Shown here one piece after another: positions 8,530 through 17,749 of a DNA stretch of 64,000 nucleotides. The notes beneath the pieces were generated by a model. It saw only the letters and a list, made by a program, of their open reading frames with translations, had not been told where the DNA came from and made no database searches. The first letter of the stretch is position 1, and every line of letters starts with the position of its first letter. The translations under genes were made by a program, and so were the position numbers. The DNA comes from Streptomyces sp. CC208A (GTDB lineage: Bacteria; Actinomycetota; Actinomycetes; Streptomycetales; Streptomycetaceae): assembly GCF_030010625.1 (NCBI RefSeq), contig NZ_JASCXN010000037.1, forward strand, positions 1 to 64,000. The letters run 5' to 3'.

Positions 8530-9632
8530 CCACCGCCGTCCTCGGCTCCCCGCGCACCACGGGCCGACGGGAGCTCCTCGGCCTGCTCGGCCGTACGCCG
8601 CTCGCCCGCGTGACAGCCGACCTGCCCTGCCCCCAGCCCGGCTTCTGGGCCAAGCTCGAAGGGCTCGGCGTCGGCGGCATGAAGGCGCGCGCCGCCGTCT
8701 CCATGCTGCTCGGCGCCGAGGAACGCGGCGAACTGCGGCCGGGCGCACCCGTGGTGGAGTCCACCTCGGGGACGCTCGGCATCGGACTGGCCTTCGCCGG
8801 ACAGGCCCTCGGCCATCCGGTCGTGCTGGTCGGCGACATCGAGCTGGAGCCCTCGATGCGGCAGCTGCTGCACGCCCACGGCGTCCGCCTGGAGCTGGTC
8901 GACCGTCCGGCGGCCGAGGGCGGCTGGCAGGCCGCGCGGCTCGCCCGGCTGCGCGAACTGCTCGCGCTGCTTCCGGACGCGTACTGGCCCGACCAGTACA
9001 ACAACCCGGACAACACGGCGGGTTACGCCTCCCTGGCGGCCGAGCTGGCCGGCCAGCTCGACCATCTCGACGTGCTGGTGTGCAGCGTCGGCACCGGCGG
9101 CCACAGCGCCGGGATCATCGGGCCCCTGCGCCGCAACTGGCCCGGCCTGCGGCTGATCGGGGTGGACGCCACCGGTTCCACCATCTTCGGCCAGCCCGCC
9201 CGACCGCGCCTCATGCGTGGCCTCGGCAGCAGCATTCACCCGCGCAACGTCGCCTACGACGCCTTCGACGAGGTCCACTGGGTGGGCCCCGCCGAGGCCG
9301 CCGACGCGTGCCGCCGGCTGGCCCGCTCCGCCTTCGTCAGCGGAGGCTGGAGCACCGGTGCCGTGGCCCTCGTCGCCGCCTGGGCCGCCCGCGTCCACTC
9401 CGGTGCCGTGGTCGCCACCGTGTTCCCCGACGGGCCGCACCGCTATCTCGGCAGCGTCTTCGACGACGACTTCACCTCGGCCCACGGCATCGACCCGTCC
9501 ACCGCCGCCACCCGCCCCGTCGAGATCCCGCACCCCCGGGCCGTCGAGGCCACTGGCTGGGCCCGCTGCCGCACCGTCACCGACCCGCTCGCGAACCGAT
9601 CGACCGACACGACCCCGGAAGAGAACACGTGA
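8526..9632 (+). CDS. PLP-dependent cysteine-synthase-family enzyme
   Basis: 368 residues, fold type II PLP enzyme. The probable PLP lysine is K53 in GGMKARAAV (the family's GSxKDR region), and the phosphate/substrate loop is ESTSGTLGIGLAF. The motif order resembles cysteine synthase, cystathionine beta-synthase and SbnA-type enzymes that make 2,3-diaminopropionate precursors by beta-replacement on activated serine. KDR is changed to KAR and the loop TSGN to TSGT, so the nucleophile may differ from sulfide. The GTG start overlaps the previous stop. In context it probably supplies a beta-substituted alanine unit for the ATP-grasp ligase. Confidence 0.8.
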   Translation: MTTAVLGSPRTTGRRELLGLLGRTPLARVTADLPCPQPGFWAKLEGLGVGGMKARAAVSMLLGAEERGELRPGAPVVESTSGTLGIGLAFAGQALGHPVVLVGDIELEPSMRQLLHAHGVRLELVDRPAAEGGWQAARLARLRELLALLPDAYWPDQYNNPDNTAGYASLAAELAGQLDHLDVLVCSVGTGGHSAGIIGPLRRNWPGLRLIGVDATGSTIFGQPARPRLMRGLGSSIHPRNVAYDAFDEVHWVGPAEAADACRRLARSAFVSGGWSTGAVALVAAWAARVHSGAVVATVFPDGPHRYLGSVFDDDFTSAHGIDPSTAATRPVEIPHPRAVEATGWARCRTVTDPLANRSTDTTPEENT

Positions 9633-10687
9633 AGGCCGCCCTGCGTACCGTACGCCTCGAACTCACCGAGCCGCTGCGCATATCCCGTTCGACGATGGCG
9701 GCCCGAGAGGCCGTGTGGCTGACCGTCGAGCACGACGGGCAGCGCGGCCACGGAGAGGCCGTCACCAGCGTGTACTACGGACTCGACGCCGACACCCTCG
9801 CGCGGCTGCTGCACGCGGAGTCCGAACGACTGGCCCGCTTCGGCGATCCCGAGACCGCTCTGGAAGGCTGCCGCGCCGGTACGAGAAAGGCCACCGTCCC
9901 GCCGGCCGTGACCGCGGCCGTGGAATCCGCGCTGCTCGACCTCGTGGGCAAGCGCGCGGGCACCCCGGTCCACCAGCTCGTGGGCGCCCATGGAGCCCCG
10001 CCTTCCGCCGCGACCGCCCGCACCATCGGCATCACCGCGCCGGAGCGGGCCGGGGCGCAGGCGGCCCGCCTCGTACGCGACGGATTCTCGGTCCTCAAGC
10101 TCAAGGCCGGCGCCCCTGACCCGGCGGACGACCTGGCCCGCGTACAGGCCGTCCGCACCGCCGCCCCGCACGCACGGCTGCTCCTCGACCCCAACGGCGC
10201 GTGGACCGTCCACGCGTCGGAGCGGCTGCTGCCGCTCTTCGCGGAGCTGGGCGTCGAGGCCGTCGAGCAGCCCCTGGCCCCCGGCGATCCCGAGGCACTG
10301 GCGAAGCTCGCGGAGCGCTCGCCGCTCCCCGTCATCGCAGACGAGGACGCGGTCGACCTGGAGGACGCCCACCGCCTCGCCGGACGGGTCCAGGGCGTCA
10401 ACGTCAAGCTGGCCAAGTGCGGCGGCGTCAGCGCCGCCCTCCGCATCGCCGACATCATCGCGGACACCGGAACCGAGCTGATGCTCGGCTGCCTGACCGC
10501 CAGCACTCTCGGCATCGCCCCGGCCGTCCACCTGGCCGACCGCGCCCGTTGGGTCGACCTCGACGGCCACCTGCTCCTCGCCCACGACCCATGGACGGGC
10601 ATCGGCGGCACCGACGGCACCGTACGGGCGAGCCGGCACCCGGGCCTGGGCGTACGCGAGCGCGCCACCTCGGGGGCCCGAGCGTGA
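9629..10687 (+). CDS. Enolase-superfamily dipeptide epimerase
   Basis: 352 residues of the mandelate racemase/muconate lactonising enzyme group, closest in motif pattern to L-Ala-D/L-Glu type dipeptide epimerases. The KxK acid/base pair is in FSVLKLKAG; metal ligands are LLLDPNGAW (Asp), VEQPL (Glu) and VIADEDA (Asp); the second-face lysine is in VNVKLAKCGG. All key residues are present, so it should be active. The GTG start overlaps the preceding stop. A dipeptide epimerase directly after a ligase suggests that an alpha carbon of a pseudo-dipeptide product is inverted. This is an inference from order, not a proven substrate. Confidence 0.85.
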   Translation: MKAALRTVRLELTEPLRISRSTMAAREAVWLTVEHDGQRGHGEAVTSVYYGLDADTLARLLHAESERLARFGDPETALEGCRAGTRKATVPPAVTAAVESALLDLVGKRAGTPVHQLVGAHGAPPSAATARTIGITAPERAGAQAARLVRDGFSVLKLKAGAPDPADDLARVQAVRTAAPHARLLLDPNGAWTVHASERLLPLFAELGVEAVEQPLAPGDPEALAKLAERSPLPVIADEDAVDLEDAHRLAGRVQGVNVKLAKCGGVSAALRIADIIADTGTELMLGCLTASTLGIAPAVHLADRARWVDLDGHLLLAHDPWTGIGGTDGTVRASRHPGLGVRERATSGARA

Positions 10688-11943
10688 AGACGTGGCACGA
10701 GACACGCGGCTTCCCGCTCGCGATCAGGCTCCTCCTGGTCAACCAGCTCGGCGTCAACACCGGCTTCTACCTGCTCGTCCCGTACCTCGCCCTGCACCTG
10801 AGCGAGGACCTGGGAATGTCGGCGGCCGTCGTCGGCATCGTGCTCGGCGTGCGCAACCTCAGCCAGCAAGGGCTGTTCCTCATCGGCGGGACGGCGTCGG
10901 ACCGGCTCGGAGCGCGCGGCGTCATCATCGCCGGATGCGCCCTGCGCACCGTCGGCTTCGGGCTGTTCGCGCTCGGCGACGGACTGCCCGTACTCCTCGC
11001 CGCATCCGTGCTCAGCGGCCTGGCCGGGGCGCTGTTCAACCCGGCCGTGCGGGCCTATGTCGCCCTGGAGGCAGGGGAGCGCAAGGCGGAGGCGTTCGCC
11101 CTGTTCAACGTCTTCGCCACCACCGGGGCCCTGATCGGGCCGCTGCTCGGCAGCGTCCTCCTGCTCGTCGACTTCCGTGCCTCGGCGCTCACCGCGGCCG
11201 GCATCTTCGCGGTGCTCACCGTCGCCCAGGCCCTGGTCCTGCCGGTCCGCCAGGTCGCGCCGACCGGGAACAGCGTCCTCGCCGACTGGCGCGAGGTGGT
11301 CGGCAACCGGGGCTTCCTCGCGTTCGCCCTGGCCATGGTCGGCATGTTCACCCTGGAGAACCAGCTGTACCTGCTGCTGCCCGACGGAGCCCGGCGGGCC
11401 ACCGGCTGGGAAGGCGCCGCCGGGCTCGTCTTCGTCGTCGGCACCCTCGCCAACCTCTGGCTTCAGCTGCGCATCACCACCGCGCTCAAGGCCCGGGGCA
11501 GCAGGGCGCGTTGGATCGGTGCCGGGCTCGCGCTGATGGGACTGTCCTTCGTACCGCCGATGGCCGTGTCGGGGTACGGCGCGGCCCCCGACGGCCTCGC
11601 CGAGGCGGCGTTGCGCGTGCTGCCGGTCCTGGGCGGCGCCCTGATGCTCTACCTGGGCGTGATGCTGGCCCAGCCGTTCGTGATGGAGCTGATCCCCGGG
11701 TTCGGCCGGACCGAACTGACCGGCACCTATTTCGGCCTGTTCTACGTCGTCTCCGGCCTCGCCGCCGCCGTCGGCAACACGGTCGTCGGCTGGGCCATGG
11801 ACACCGGTGAGCGCACCGACGCGCTGTGGCTGCCGTGGGCCTGCTGCCTGGCCTTCGGACTCGCCTCCGCCGTCGGCGTCGCCTGGCTCCACCGCCGCCA
11901 GGTCCTTCCCGACCGCCCCGCGACCGCCCCGGCGACCGTGTGA
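10684..11943 (+). CDS. MFS exporter, candidate metallophore efflux pump
   Basis: 419 residues with about 12 predicted membrane segments; the MFS loop 2-3 motif appears as GGTASDRLGARGVIIAG. It resembles the MdtH/CntE-like group of drug/opine exporters. The GTG start overlaps the epimerase stop. Position inside the biosynthetic operon, ahead of a dedicated importer, suggests it secretes the made product. No substrate specificity can be read from sequence. Confidence 0.8.
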   Translation: MKTWHETRGFPLAIRLLLVNQLGVNTGFYLLVPYLALHLSEDLGMSAAVVGIVLGVRNLSQQGLFLIGGTASDRLGARGVIIAGCALRTVGFGLFALGDGLPVLLAASVLSGLAGALFNPAVRAYVALEAGERKAEAFALFNVFATTGALIGPLLGSVLLLVDFRASALTAAGIFAVLTVAQALVLPVRQVAPTGNSVLADWREVVGNRGFLAFALAMVGMFTLENQLYLLLPDGARRATGWEGAAGLVFVVGTLANLWLQLRITTALKARGSRARWIGAGLALMGLSFVPPMAVSGYGAAPDGLAEAALRVLPVLGGALMLYLGVMLAQPFVMELIPGFGRTELTGTYFGLFYVVSGLAAAVGNTVVGWAMDTGERTDALWLPWACCLAFGLASAVGVAWLHRRQVLPDRPATAPATV

Positions 11944-11957
11944 GGAGCACGCCACCC

Positions 11958-12764
11958 ATGACCGTCACCACCGCGAACCTGCTCACCGACAACCCCGCGC
12001 TGTACGAGGCCCGCTTTCCCGACCCCGACCGGCTCGCCGGACGCTGGACCGAGGACTGCCTGCGCCGCTACGGGGCACCCGGTCCCCGCGTCCTGGACAT
12101 CGGCTGCGGCACCGGCCGGGACGCAGCGCACCTGCACCGCGCCGGCCGTACGGTGACCGGCGCCGACCTGTCCGACGCGATGCTGGCGTACGCCCGCGTG
12201 GAGCACCCCGGCCCCGCGTACGTCCGGGCCGACCTGCACGGATTCGACCTCGGAGAGCGGGCCTTCGACGCGATCGTGTGCCTGGACAGCGCCCTGCTGT
12301 ACTGCCACACGAACGACCAGCTCGACGGCTTCCTGACGTCCTGCCGCCGATCCCTGGCGCCCGGCGGCCTGCTCATCGCGGAAATGCGCAACGGCGCCTT
12401 CTTCCTGGGCCGAACGGAACTCCTGGACACCCCGTCCGTCAACGGCTTCACCTGGCAGGGCACCGTCTACCGCTCCACCACCACCCTGTCCGTGGACAGG
12501 ACCGCCCAACTGCTGCGCCGCACGCGGGTGTGGGCCGCCGACGACGGTTCCCCTACGGTCGAGCAGCGCTCCGGGTGGCGTCTGCTCTTCCCCCAGGAGC
12601 TGCGCCACGTCCTCGCCGCCCACGGCTTCGAGGTGCTCGCCCTGTACGACGGCCCCGGCCCGCGCACCGAACCGCCGTGGCAGGAGGGCGACCTGCCCTG
12701 CGTGACGGCCGACGGAGACCGGCTGCACCTGGTCGCCCGCCGCACCCCCACGCCCCACCCCTGA
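11958..12764 (+). CDS. Class I SAM-dependent methyltransferase
   Basis: 268 residues. Motif I is VLDIGCGTGRDAAHL, motif II region DAIVCLDSALLYC, and the post-I acidic residue is in VTGADLSDAM. The start is an ATG 14 bases after the MFS stop with TGAGGAG upstream. The N-terminal YEARFPDPDRLAGRW is like small-molecule methyltransferases of the Methyltransf_25 type. Probably a tailoring enzyme of the metallophore pathway, given its place between exporter and importer genes. Confidence 0.8.
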   Translation: MTVTTANLLTDNPALYEARFPDPDRLAGRWTEDCLRRYGAPGPRVLDIGCGTGRDAAHLHRAGRTVTGADLSDAMLAYARVEHPGPAYVRADLHGFDLGERAFDAIVCLDSALLYCHTNDQLDGFLTSCRRSLAPGGLLIAEMRNGAFFLGRTELLDTPSVNGFTWQGTVYRSTTTLSVDRTAQLLRRTRVWAADDGSPTVEQRSGWRLLFPQELRHVLAAHGFEVLALYDGPGPRTEPPWQEGDLPCVTADGDRLHLVARRTPTPHP

Positions 12765-12809
12765 CCCCTCACGCGTCCATCCGCTCGCACAGCAGCAAGG
12801 AACACCGCC

Positions 12810-14417
12810 ATGAACGACACCCCCGTGAACGACGTCCCCGTGGACGGCCCGCGCTTCCCCGGTCTGCGCCGCCGGGGCTTCCTCGCCGTCGCCGGAGGCG
12901 CCGTCGGCCTCGGCGCCCTCGCCCTCACCGGCTGCGCCGGTTCCGAACCGGCCGCCGGCCCCGCCAAGGCCGGCGGCACGCCCCGGCGCGGCGGACGCCT
13001 GCGCGCCGCGTTCGCCGGCGGCGGCGCGAGCGAGACGCTCGACCCGCACCTCGCCAACCTCTTCGCGGACGCGGCCCGCGCCAAGGCCCTCTTCGACAAG
13101 CTCGCCGACTACGGCCCCGACCTGTCCGCCCGGCCGCGCCTCGCCACCCGGTGGGAGCCCGATGCCGGCCTGGACCGCTGGAGAGTCACGCTGCGCGAGG
13201 CCGCCTTCCACAACGGCAAGCCGGTCATCGCCGCCGACGTCCTGTACAGCTACCGGCGCATCACCGACCCGACGAAGGCGTTCCGCGCCAAGGCCTCCCT
13301 GGAACCCATCGACCTCAAGGCCAGCCGCGCGCTCGACGAGCGGACCGTCGAGTTCGTCCTCAAGCGCCCCACCGCCGAATTCCCCAACGTGCTCGCCTCG
13401 TTCGGCGCGTACATCGTCCCCGAAGGCGAGCAGGACTTCGACAGGAAGCCGGTCGGCAGCGGCCCCTTCCGCTTCGTCTCCTTCGCCCCCGGCAAGTCCG
13501 CCGTCTTCCAGCGCAACGAGGACTACTGGGACGGCGCCCCGTACCTGGACGAACTGGAGTTCATCGTCGCCAACGAGGAGTCCGCCCGCGTCAACGCCCT
13601 GCTCGGAGGCCAGATCGAATACGCCCACGAGCTGAACCCCACCACCGCTCGCGCCCACGAGGACAAGGGCCGGGTCGAGATCATCCGGCTCCGCAACAGC
13701 GCCATGCAGGGCTTCGTCATGAAGACCGACCGCCCGCCCTTCGACGACAAGCGGGTACGGGAGGCGTTCTTCCTGATCGCCGACCGCAAGGAACTGGTCG
13801 ACGGCGCCCTGTCCGGCGCGGGCGAGATCGGCAACGACCTGTTCGGAAAGGGCTATGAGTACTACGCCGCGAGCCTGCCCCAGCGGGAACAGGACCTCGA
13901 CCGGGCCAAGGCGCTGCTCAAGCAGGCCGGCGCCGAGGGCCTCAAGGTCGCCCTCGACACCTCGCCCGTCGCCGCCGGATTCACCGAGGCGGCCTCCATC
14001 TTCCGCGACCAGGCCGCCAAGGCGGGCGTCACCGTCACCGTCAAGACCGGCAGCAAGGACAGCTACTGGAAGGACATCCTCGACTCCGGCACCTTCGCCT
14101 CCTACCGCTCGGGCGCCATGCCCATCGAATCCCACATCTCCCAGCGCCTGCTCACCGGTTCCACCACCAACGCCACCAAGTGGCAGCACAAGGACTTCGA
14201 CGCCCTGTACCAGCAGGCGCAGTCCACCAAGGACAAGGTCGCCCGCACCGCCGTCTACGAGCGTATGCAGCGCCGCCTGCACGCCGAAGGCGGCTTCCTG
14301 ATCTGGGGCTTCGCCGACTGGATCCTCGGCACCGCGAAGAACGTCAAGGGCGTCGAGGCCAAGGCACCGGCCAACTCCCTCGACTGGGCGCGCTTCGACA
14401 AGGTGTGGCTCGCGTGA
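12810..14417 (+). CDS. ABC transporter substrate-binding lipoprotein (SBP_bac_5 family)
   Basis: 535 residues. A twin-arginine-like leader (LRRRGFLAVAGG) and lipobox ALTGC (Cys42) mark a Tat-exported lipoprotein. The mature part has the oligopeptide/nickel-binding family pattern: DVLYSYRRITDP, VGSGPFRFVSF, YWDGAPYLDELEF. Family members bind peptides, nickel-histidine or opine-metal complexes such as staphylopine-metal. Followed by two permeases and a dual ATPase with overlapping stops. Under the 6338 Zur-like box its likely ligand is the metal-bound product of the upstream genes. Confidence 0.85.
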   Translation: MNDTPVNDVPVDGPRFPGLRRRGFLAVAGGAVGLGALALTGCAGSEPAAGPAKAGGTPRRGGRLRAAFAGGGASETLDPHLANLFADAARAKALFDKLADYGPDLSARPRLATRWEPDAGLDRWRVTLREAAFHNGKPVIAADVLYSYRRITDPTKAFRAKASLEPIDLKASRALDERTVEFVLKRPTAEFPNVLASFGAYIVPEGEQDFDRKPVGSGPFRFVSFAPGKSAVFQRNEDYWDGAPYLDELEFIVANEESARVNALLGGQIEYAHELNPTTARAHEDKGRVEIIRLRNSAMQGFVMKTDRPPFDDKRVREAFFLIADRKELVDGALSGAGEIGNDLFGKGYEYYAASLPQREQDLDRAKALLKQAGAEGLKVALDTSPVAAGFTEAASIFRDQAAKAGVTVTVKTGSKDSYWKDILDSGTFASYRSGAMPIESHISQRLLTGSTTNATKWQHKDFDALYQQAQSTKDKVARTAVYERMQRRLHAEGGFLIWGFADWILGTAKNVKGVEAKAPANSLDWARFDKVWLA

Positions 14418-15367
14418 CCGGACTCCGGTCCTGGATCGCCCGGCGGCTGCTGCTCGGTGCGGCGCAGACGGCAGCCGTCGTGCTGCTCGTCTTCGCCCTC
14501 ACCGAGGCGCTGCCGGGCGACGCCGCCGTCGCTCTCGCCGGCGACCAGCCCGACCCGGAGCGCATCGCCGCCATCCGCGAGGCGCTGGACCTCGACCGGC
14601 CCGCGCACGAGCGTCTGGCCGACTGGGCCGCCGGGCTGCCGCACGGCGACTTCGGCACCTCCCTGGCCTCAGGGCGACCCGTCAGCACGTACATCACCGA
14701 CGGCTTCGGCCCCACACTGCTGCTCGCCGCCCTGACGATCGCGCTCCTCGTCCCGATCGGCGTCGGCCTCGGTGTGCTCGCCGCCCGGCACGAGGGCCGA
14801 CTCGTCGACCGGTTGGTCAGCTCGGTGACGCTCGGCGCGTACGCCGTGCCCGAGTTCGCCTTCGGCGTGCTGCTCGTCACGGTCTTCGCCCTGCGCCTGG
14901 GCTGGCTCCCTCCGACCGCCGTCGGCTATGGCACCGACCTCCTCGCCCACCCCGCTGCGCTGGTGCTGCCCGTGCTCGTCCTGCTTTCCCGCCCGGTGTG
15001 CTCCCTCGCCCGGCTGGTGCGCGCCGGCATGATCGACGCGCTGGCCTCCCCGTACGCGGCACACGCTCGCCGTTACGGCGTCCCGGGCATCCGCATCCGG
15101 TACGGACACGCCCTCCCCAACGCCATCGCGCCGGCCACCCAGCAACTGGCCCGCACCGTCGACTGGCTGCTGTGCGGCGTCATCGTCGTGGAGGCGCTGT
15201 ACGTGATCCCCGGTCTCGGCACCGTCCTGATGAACGCCGTCGCCGAACGCGACGTGCCCGTCGTCCAGGGCCTCGCCGTCGTCTTCGGCGTCACCACCGT
15301 CGTGCTCAACCTCGGTGCCGACCTGGTCGTGCGCCGCTTCGCCCCCCGGTCGGAGGTGGCCGCGTGA
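14414..15367 (+). CDS. ABC transporter permease, DppB/NikB type
   Basis: 317 residues, six predicted helices. The N-terminal LLLVFALTEALPGDAAVALAG and the DPERIAAIREALDLDRP segment are the usual DppB N-terminal domain. The EAA loop, which contacts the ATPase, is around YGVPGIRIRYGHALPNAIAP. The C-terminal VVEALYVIPGLGTVLMNAV is the family hallmark. GTG start overlaps the binding-protein stop by four bases. Pairs with the next gene. Confidence 0.9.
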   Translation: MTGLRSWIARRLLLGAAQTAAVVLLVFALTEALPGDAAVALAGDQPDPERIAAIREALDLDRPAHERLADWAAGLPHGDFGTSLASGRPVSTYITDGFGPTLLLAALTIALLVPIGVGLGVLAARHEGRLVDRLVSSVTLGAYAVPEFAFGVLLVTVFALRLGWLPPTAVGYGTDLLAHPAALVLPVLVLLSRPVCSLARLVRAGMIDALASPYAAHARRYGVPGIRIRYGHALPNAIAPATQQLARTVDWLLCGVIVVEALYVIPGLGTVLMNAVAERDVPVVQGLAVVFGVTTVVLNLGADLVVRRFAPRSEVAA

Positions 15368-16158
15368 GATCCCGTGTCGCGCTCGGCGCCGTCATCGTCG
15401 GCGTCCCCCTCGCCCTGGCCCTCCTGGGCCCGCTGTTCGCCGGAGAACCCGGCGCGCGCACCGCCTCGTTCACGCTCGGTGGCGGACACTGGCTCGGCAC
15501 CGACTTCGTCGGCCGGGACGTCTGGCGCCAAGTCCTGCTCGGCGGGTGCTCGGTGGTGCTCGTGGCGCTCGCCGCGACGGCCCTGACCTACCTGGTGGCG
15601 CTCCCCGTCGGCCTCGTCAGCGCGCTGACCCACCGCACGTGGTGGGAAGAGCTGCTGATGCGGCCGCTGGACGTGCTGCTCGCCGTGCCGTCGTTGCTGA
15701 TGATCCTGCTCGTCGCCGCCGTCTTCACCCCGGGGGCCGTCGGCCTCACCCTGCTGGTGACCTTCGTCAACATTCCCGACGCCGCCCGAATCGTCAGGGC
15801 AGCGGCGGCCGAAGCCGCGTCGCGCCCGGCGGTCGAAGCGCTGCGCATGCAGGGCGAGAGCTGGTGGCGGACGGCCGTCGGCTACGTCGGCCGGTCCCTC
15901 ACCCGCACGCTCGCCGCTGACGCGGGCGTACGGCTGACCGGAGTGCTGTACCTCGTCGCCACTGCGGCGTTCCTGGGCGTCGGCGCCGAGCCCGACGCGG
16001 CCGACTGGGCGGTGATGGTGGACCGCAACCGCACCGGGCTGTTCGTCCAGCCCTGGGCCGTGGTCGTGCCCGCCCTGCTCATCGTCGCCCTGACCATGGG
16101 GACCAACCTGCTCGTCGACGCCCGACTCGAGAAGGGGAAACGGACGTGCACGCCGTGA
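15364..16158 (+). CDS. ABC transporter permease, DppC/NikC type
   Basis: 264 residues. HWLGTDFVGRDVWRQVLLGG is the family's N-terminal LGTDxxGRD motif, and ATAAFLGVGAEPDAADWAVM is the C-terminal FLGLGxxPPxxxWG motif. Start overlaps the DppB-type stop (GTGA); its own end overlaps the ATPase start at 16146. The DppC-type N-terminal extension is short. Forms the membrane channel with the preceding permease. Confidence 0.9.
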   Translation: MRSRVALGAVIVGVPLALALLGPLFAGEPGARTASFTLGGGHWLGTDFVGRDVWRQVLLGGCSVVLVALAATALTYLVALPVGLVSALTHRTWWEELLMRPLDVLLAVPSLLMILLVAAVFTPGAVGLTLLVTFVNIPDAARIVRAAAAEAASRPAVEALRMQGESWWRTAVGYVGRSLTRTLAADAGVRLTGVLYLVATAAFLGVGAEPDAADWAVMVDRNRTGLFVQPWAVVVPALLIVALTMGTNLLVDARLEKGKRTCTP

Positions 16159-17681
16159 ACGCGGTCGCCGAGATCAAGAACCTGTGCGTGCACGTCGGTG
16201 GCCGGGCCATCGTCGACGGGGTGAACCTCCGGGTACTCCCCGGCACGATCACCGCCCTCGTGGGCGCGTCCGGCAGCGGCAAGACCACCACGGGCCTCGC
16301 CCTGCTCGGCGAGTACCCGGCAGGCGCACGCGTCACCGGAGACGTACGCGTGCCCGACGGCCTGGTCGGATACGTCCCGCAGCACCCGGGCGCCGTACTC
16401 AATCCCGCGCGCCGCATCGGCGCCCTGCTGCAGGACATCGCCCGTACGCAGGTACGGCACCTGCCGCGGCGGGACCGCCGGGCCGCCGTCCACGAGCGGG
16501 TCCTGCGGGCGCTGTCGCTGGCCCAGGTGTCCGAGGCCGAGACGATGCTGGGGCGCTATCCCCACCAACTGTCGGGCGGCCAGCAGCAGCGCGTCGTCCT
16601 CGCGCAGGCGCTGCTGCTCGGAGCCAAGGTGGTGGTGGCCGACGAGCCGACCACAGGCCAGGACGCGCTGACGAAGCGGAGCGTCGTCGAGCAGCTCGCC
16701 GCCGTGTCCCGGGAAGGCATCGCCGTCGTCCTGCTCAGTCACGACCTGGACGTCGTACGCGCACTCGCCGACGAGGTCCTGGTCATGCGCGACGGCCAGG
16801 TGGTGGAGTCCGCTCCGGCGGAGCGCCTGTGGCTCGCACCACGGCACCCCTGGTCGGCCGAACTCCTGGCCTCCGAATCCACGACCACCCGCATCGAGCC
16901 GGCATCCGAGGACGATGCGGTCCTCCGGACCGGCCCCCTCACCGCCCGCCACGGCCGGACGGCCGTGCTCCGCGTACCCGGACTCGCCCTCCGTGCCGGC
17001 GAATGCCTGGCCGTCGTCGGCCGCTCGGGCAGCGGAAAGACCACCCTGGCCCGCTGCCTCGCCGGCCTGCACCGGGATCACGACGGCGAGCTCCTCCTCG
17101 ACGGCGTCCCTCTCCCACGCAGCCTGAGGAACCGCACACGCCGGCAACTCGCCTCCGTCCAGTACGTCTTCCAGGACGCCAGAGCCGCGTTCGACGAACA
17201 CCGCCCGGTCCTCCAACAGGTGGCCCGAACGGCGGTACGGCTCCGCGGAGCGGCCGAGCCGGACGCCCTTGCCGAAGCGCTCACAACCCTCGCCGGCCTC
17301 GGCCTGTCCGAAGACCTCGTACGCCGTCGCCCCGACCGGCTGTCCGGCGGCGAACTCCAGCGCGCAGCGCTGGCCCGCGCCCTGCTGGCCCGGCCACGCG
17401 TGCTGATCTGCGACGAGATCACCTCCGGCCTCGACACGGTCACGCGACGGGGCATCCTCGACACGCTCGCCGGACTCGTGCGCGACCGAGGCGACCTGTC
17501 CCTCGTGCTGATCACGCACGACCTGGCCACTGCCGCGCTGGCCACCCGCATCGCCGTACTGGAGGCCGGCGACCTGGTCGAAGAAGGGCCGGCACGGCAG
17601 CTCCTCACCGCTCCGCAGCACGCCTTCAGCGTCCGCCTGCTGGAGACCGCTACGCGACTGCCCGCGCGGACGCGCGCATGA
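16146..17681 (+). CDS. Dual ABC transporter ATPase (DppD-DppF fusion)
   Basis: 511 residues holding two complete nucleotide-binding domains. First domain: Walker A VGASGSGKTTTG, signature LSGGQQQRVVLAQ, Walker B VVVADEPTTGQD. Second: GRSGSGKTTLA, LSGGELQRAALARAL, LICDEITSGLD. Both end with a switch histidine (SHDLD and THDLA). It energises the 12810-16158 importer and is the last gene of the operon. Compare the second importer (30800-35772), which has separate ATPases but fused permeases. Confidence 0.9.
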   Translation: MHAVNAVAEIKNLCVHVGGRAIVDGVNLRVLPGTITALVGASGSGKTTTGLALLGEYPAGARVTGDVRVPDGLVGYVPQHPGAVLNPARRIGALLQDIARTQVRHLPRRDRRAAVHERVLRALSLAQVSEAETMLGRYPHQLSGGQQQRVVLAQALLLGAKVVVADEPTTGQDALTKRSVVEQLAAVSREGIAVVLLSHDLDVVRALADEVLVMRDGQVVESAPAERLWLAPRHPWSAELLASESTTTRIEPASEDDAVLRTGPLTARHGRTAVLRVPGLALRAGECLAVVGRSGSGKTTLARCLAGLHRDHDGELLLDGVPLPRSLRNRTRRQLASVQYVFQDARAAFDEHRPVLQQVARTAVRLRGAAEPDALAEALTTLAGLGLSEDLVRRRPDRLSGGELQRAALARALLARPRVLICDEITSGLDTVTRRGILDTLAGLVRDRGDLSLVLITHDLATAALATRIAVLEAGDLVEEGPARQLLTAPQHAFSVRLLETATRLPARTRA

Positions 17682-17749
17682 GGCATCCGGTGAGCTCGGC
17701 TCGGCCGGTCGGCCATCTGGCCGCTGTTGCCTGTCCTCTGGCGAGGACG

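Noticed and set aside
11742..14282. Long minus-strand open frame opposite the methyltransferase and binding-protein genes
   Set aside because: No family motifs; complement of strongly coding plus-strand sequence with conserved proteins.
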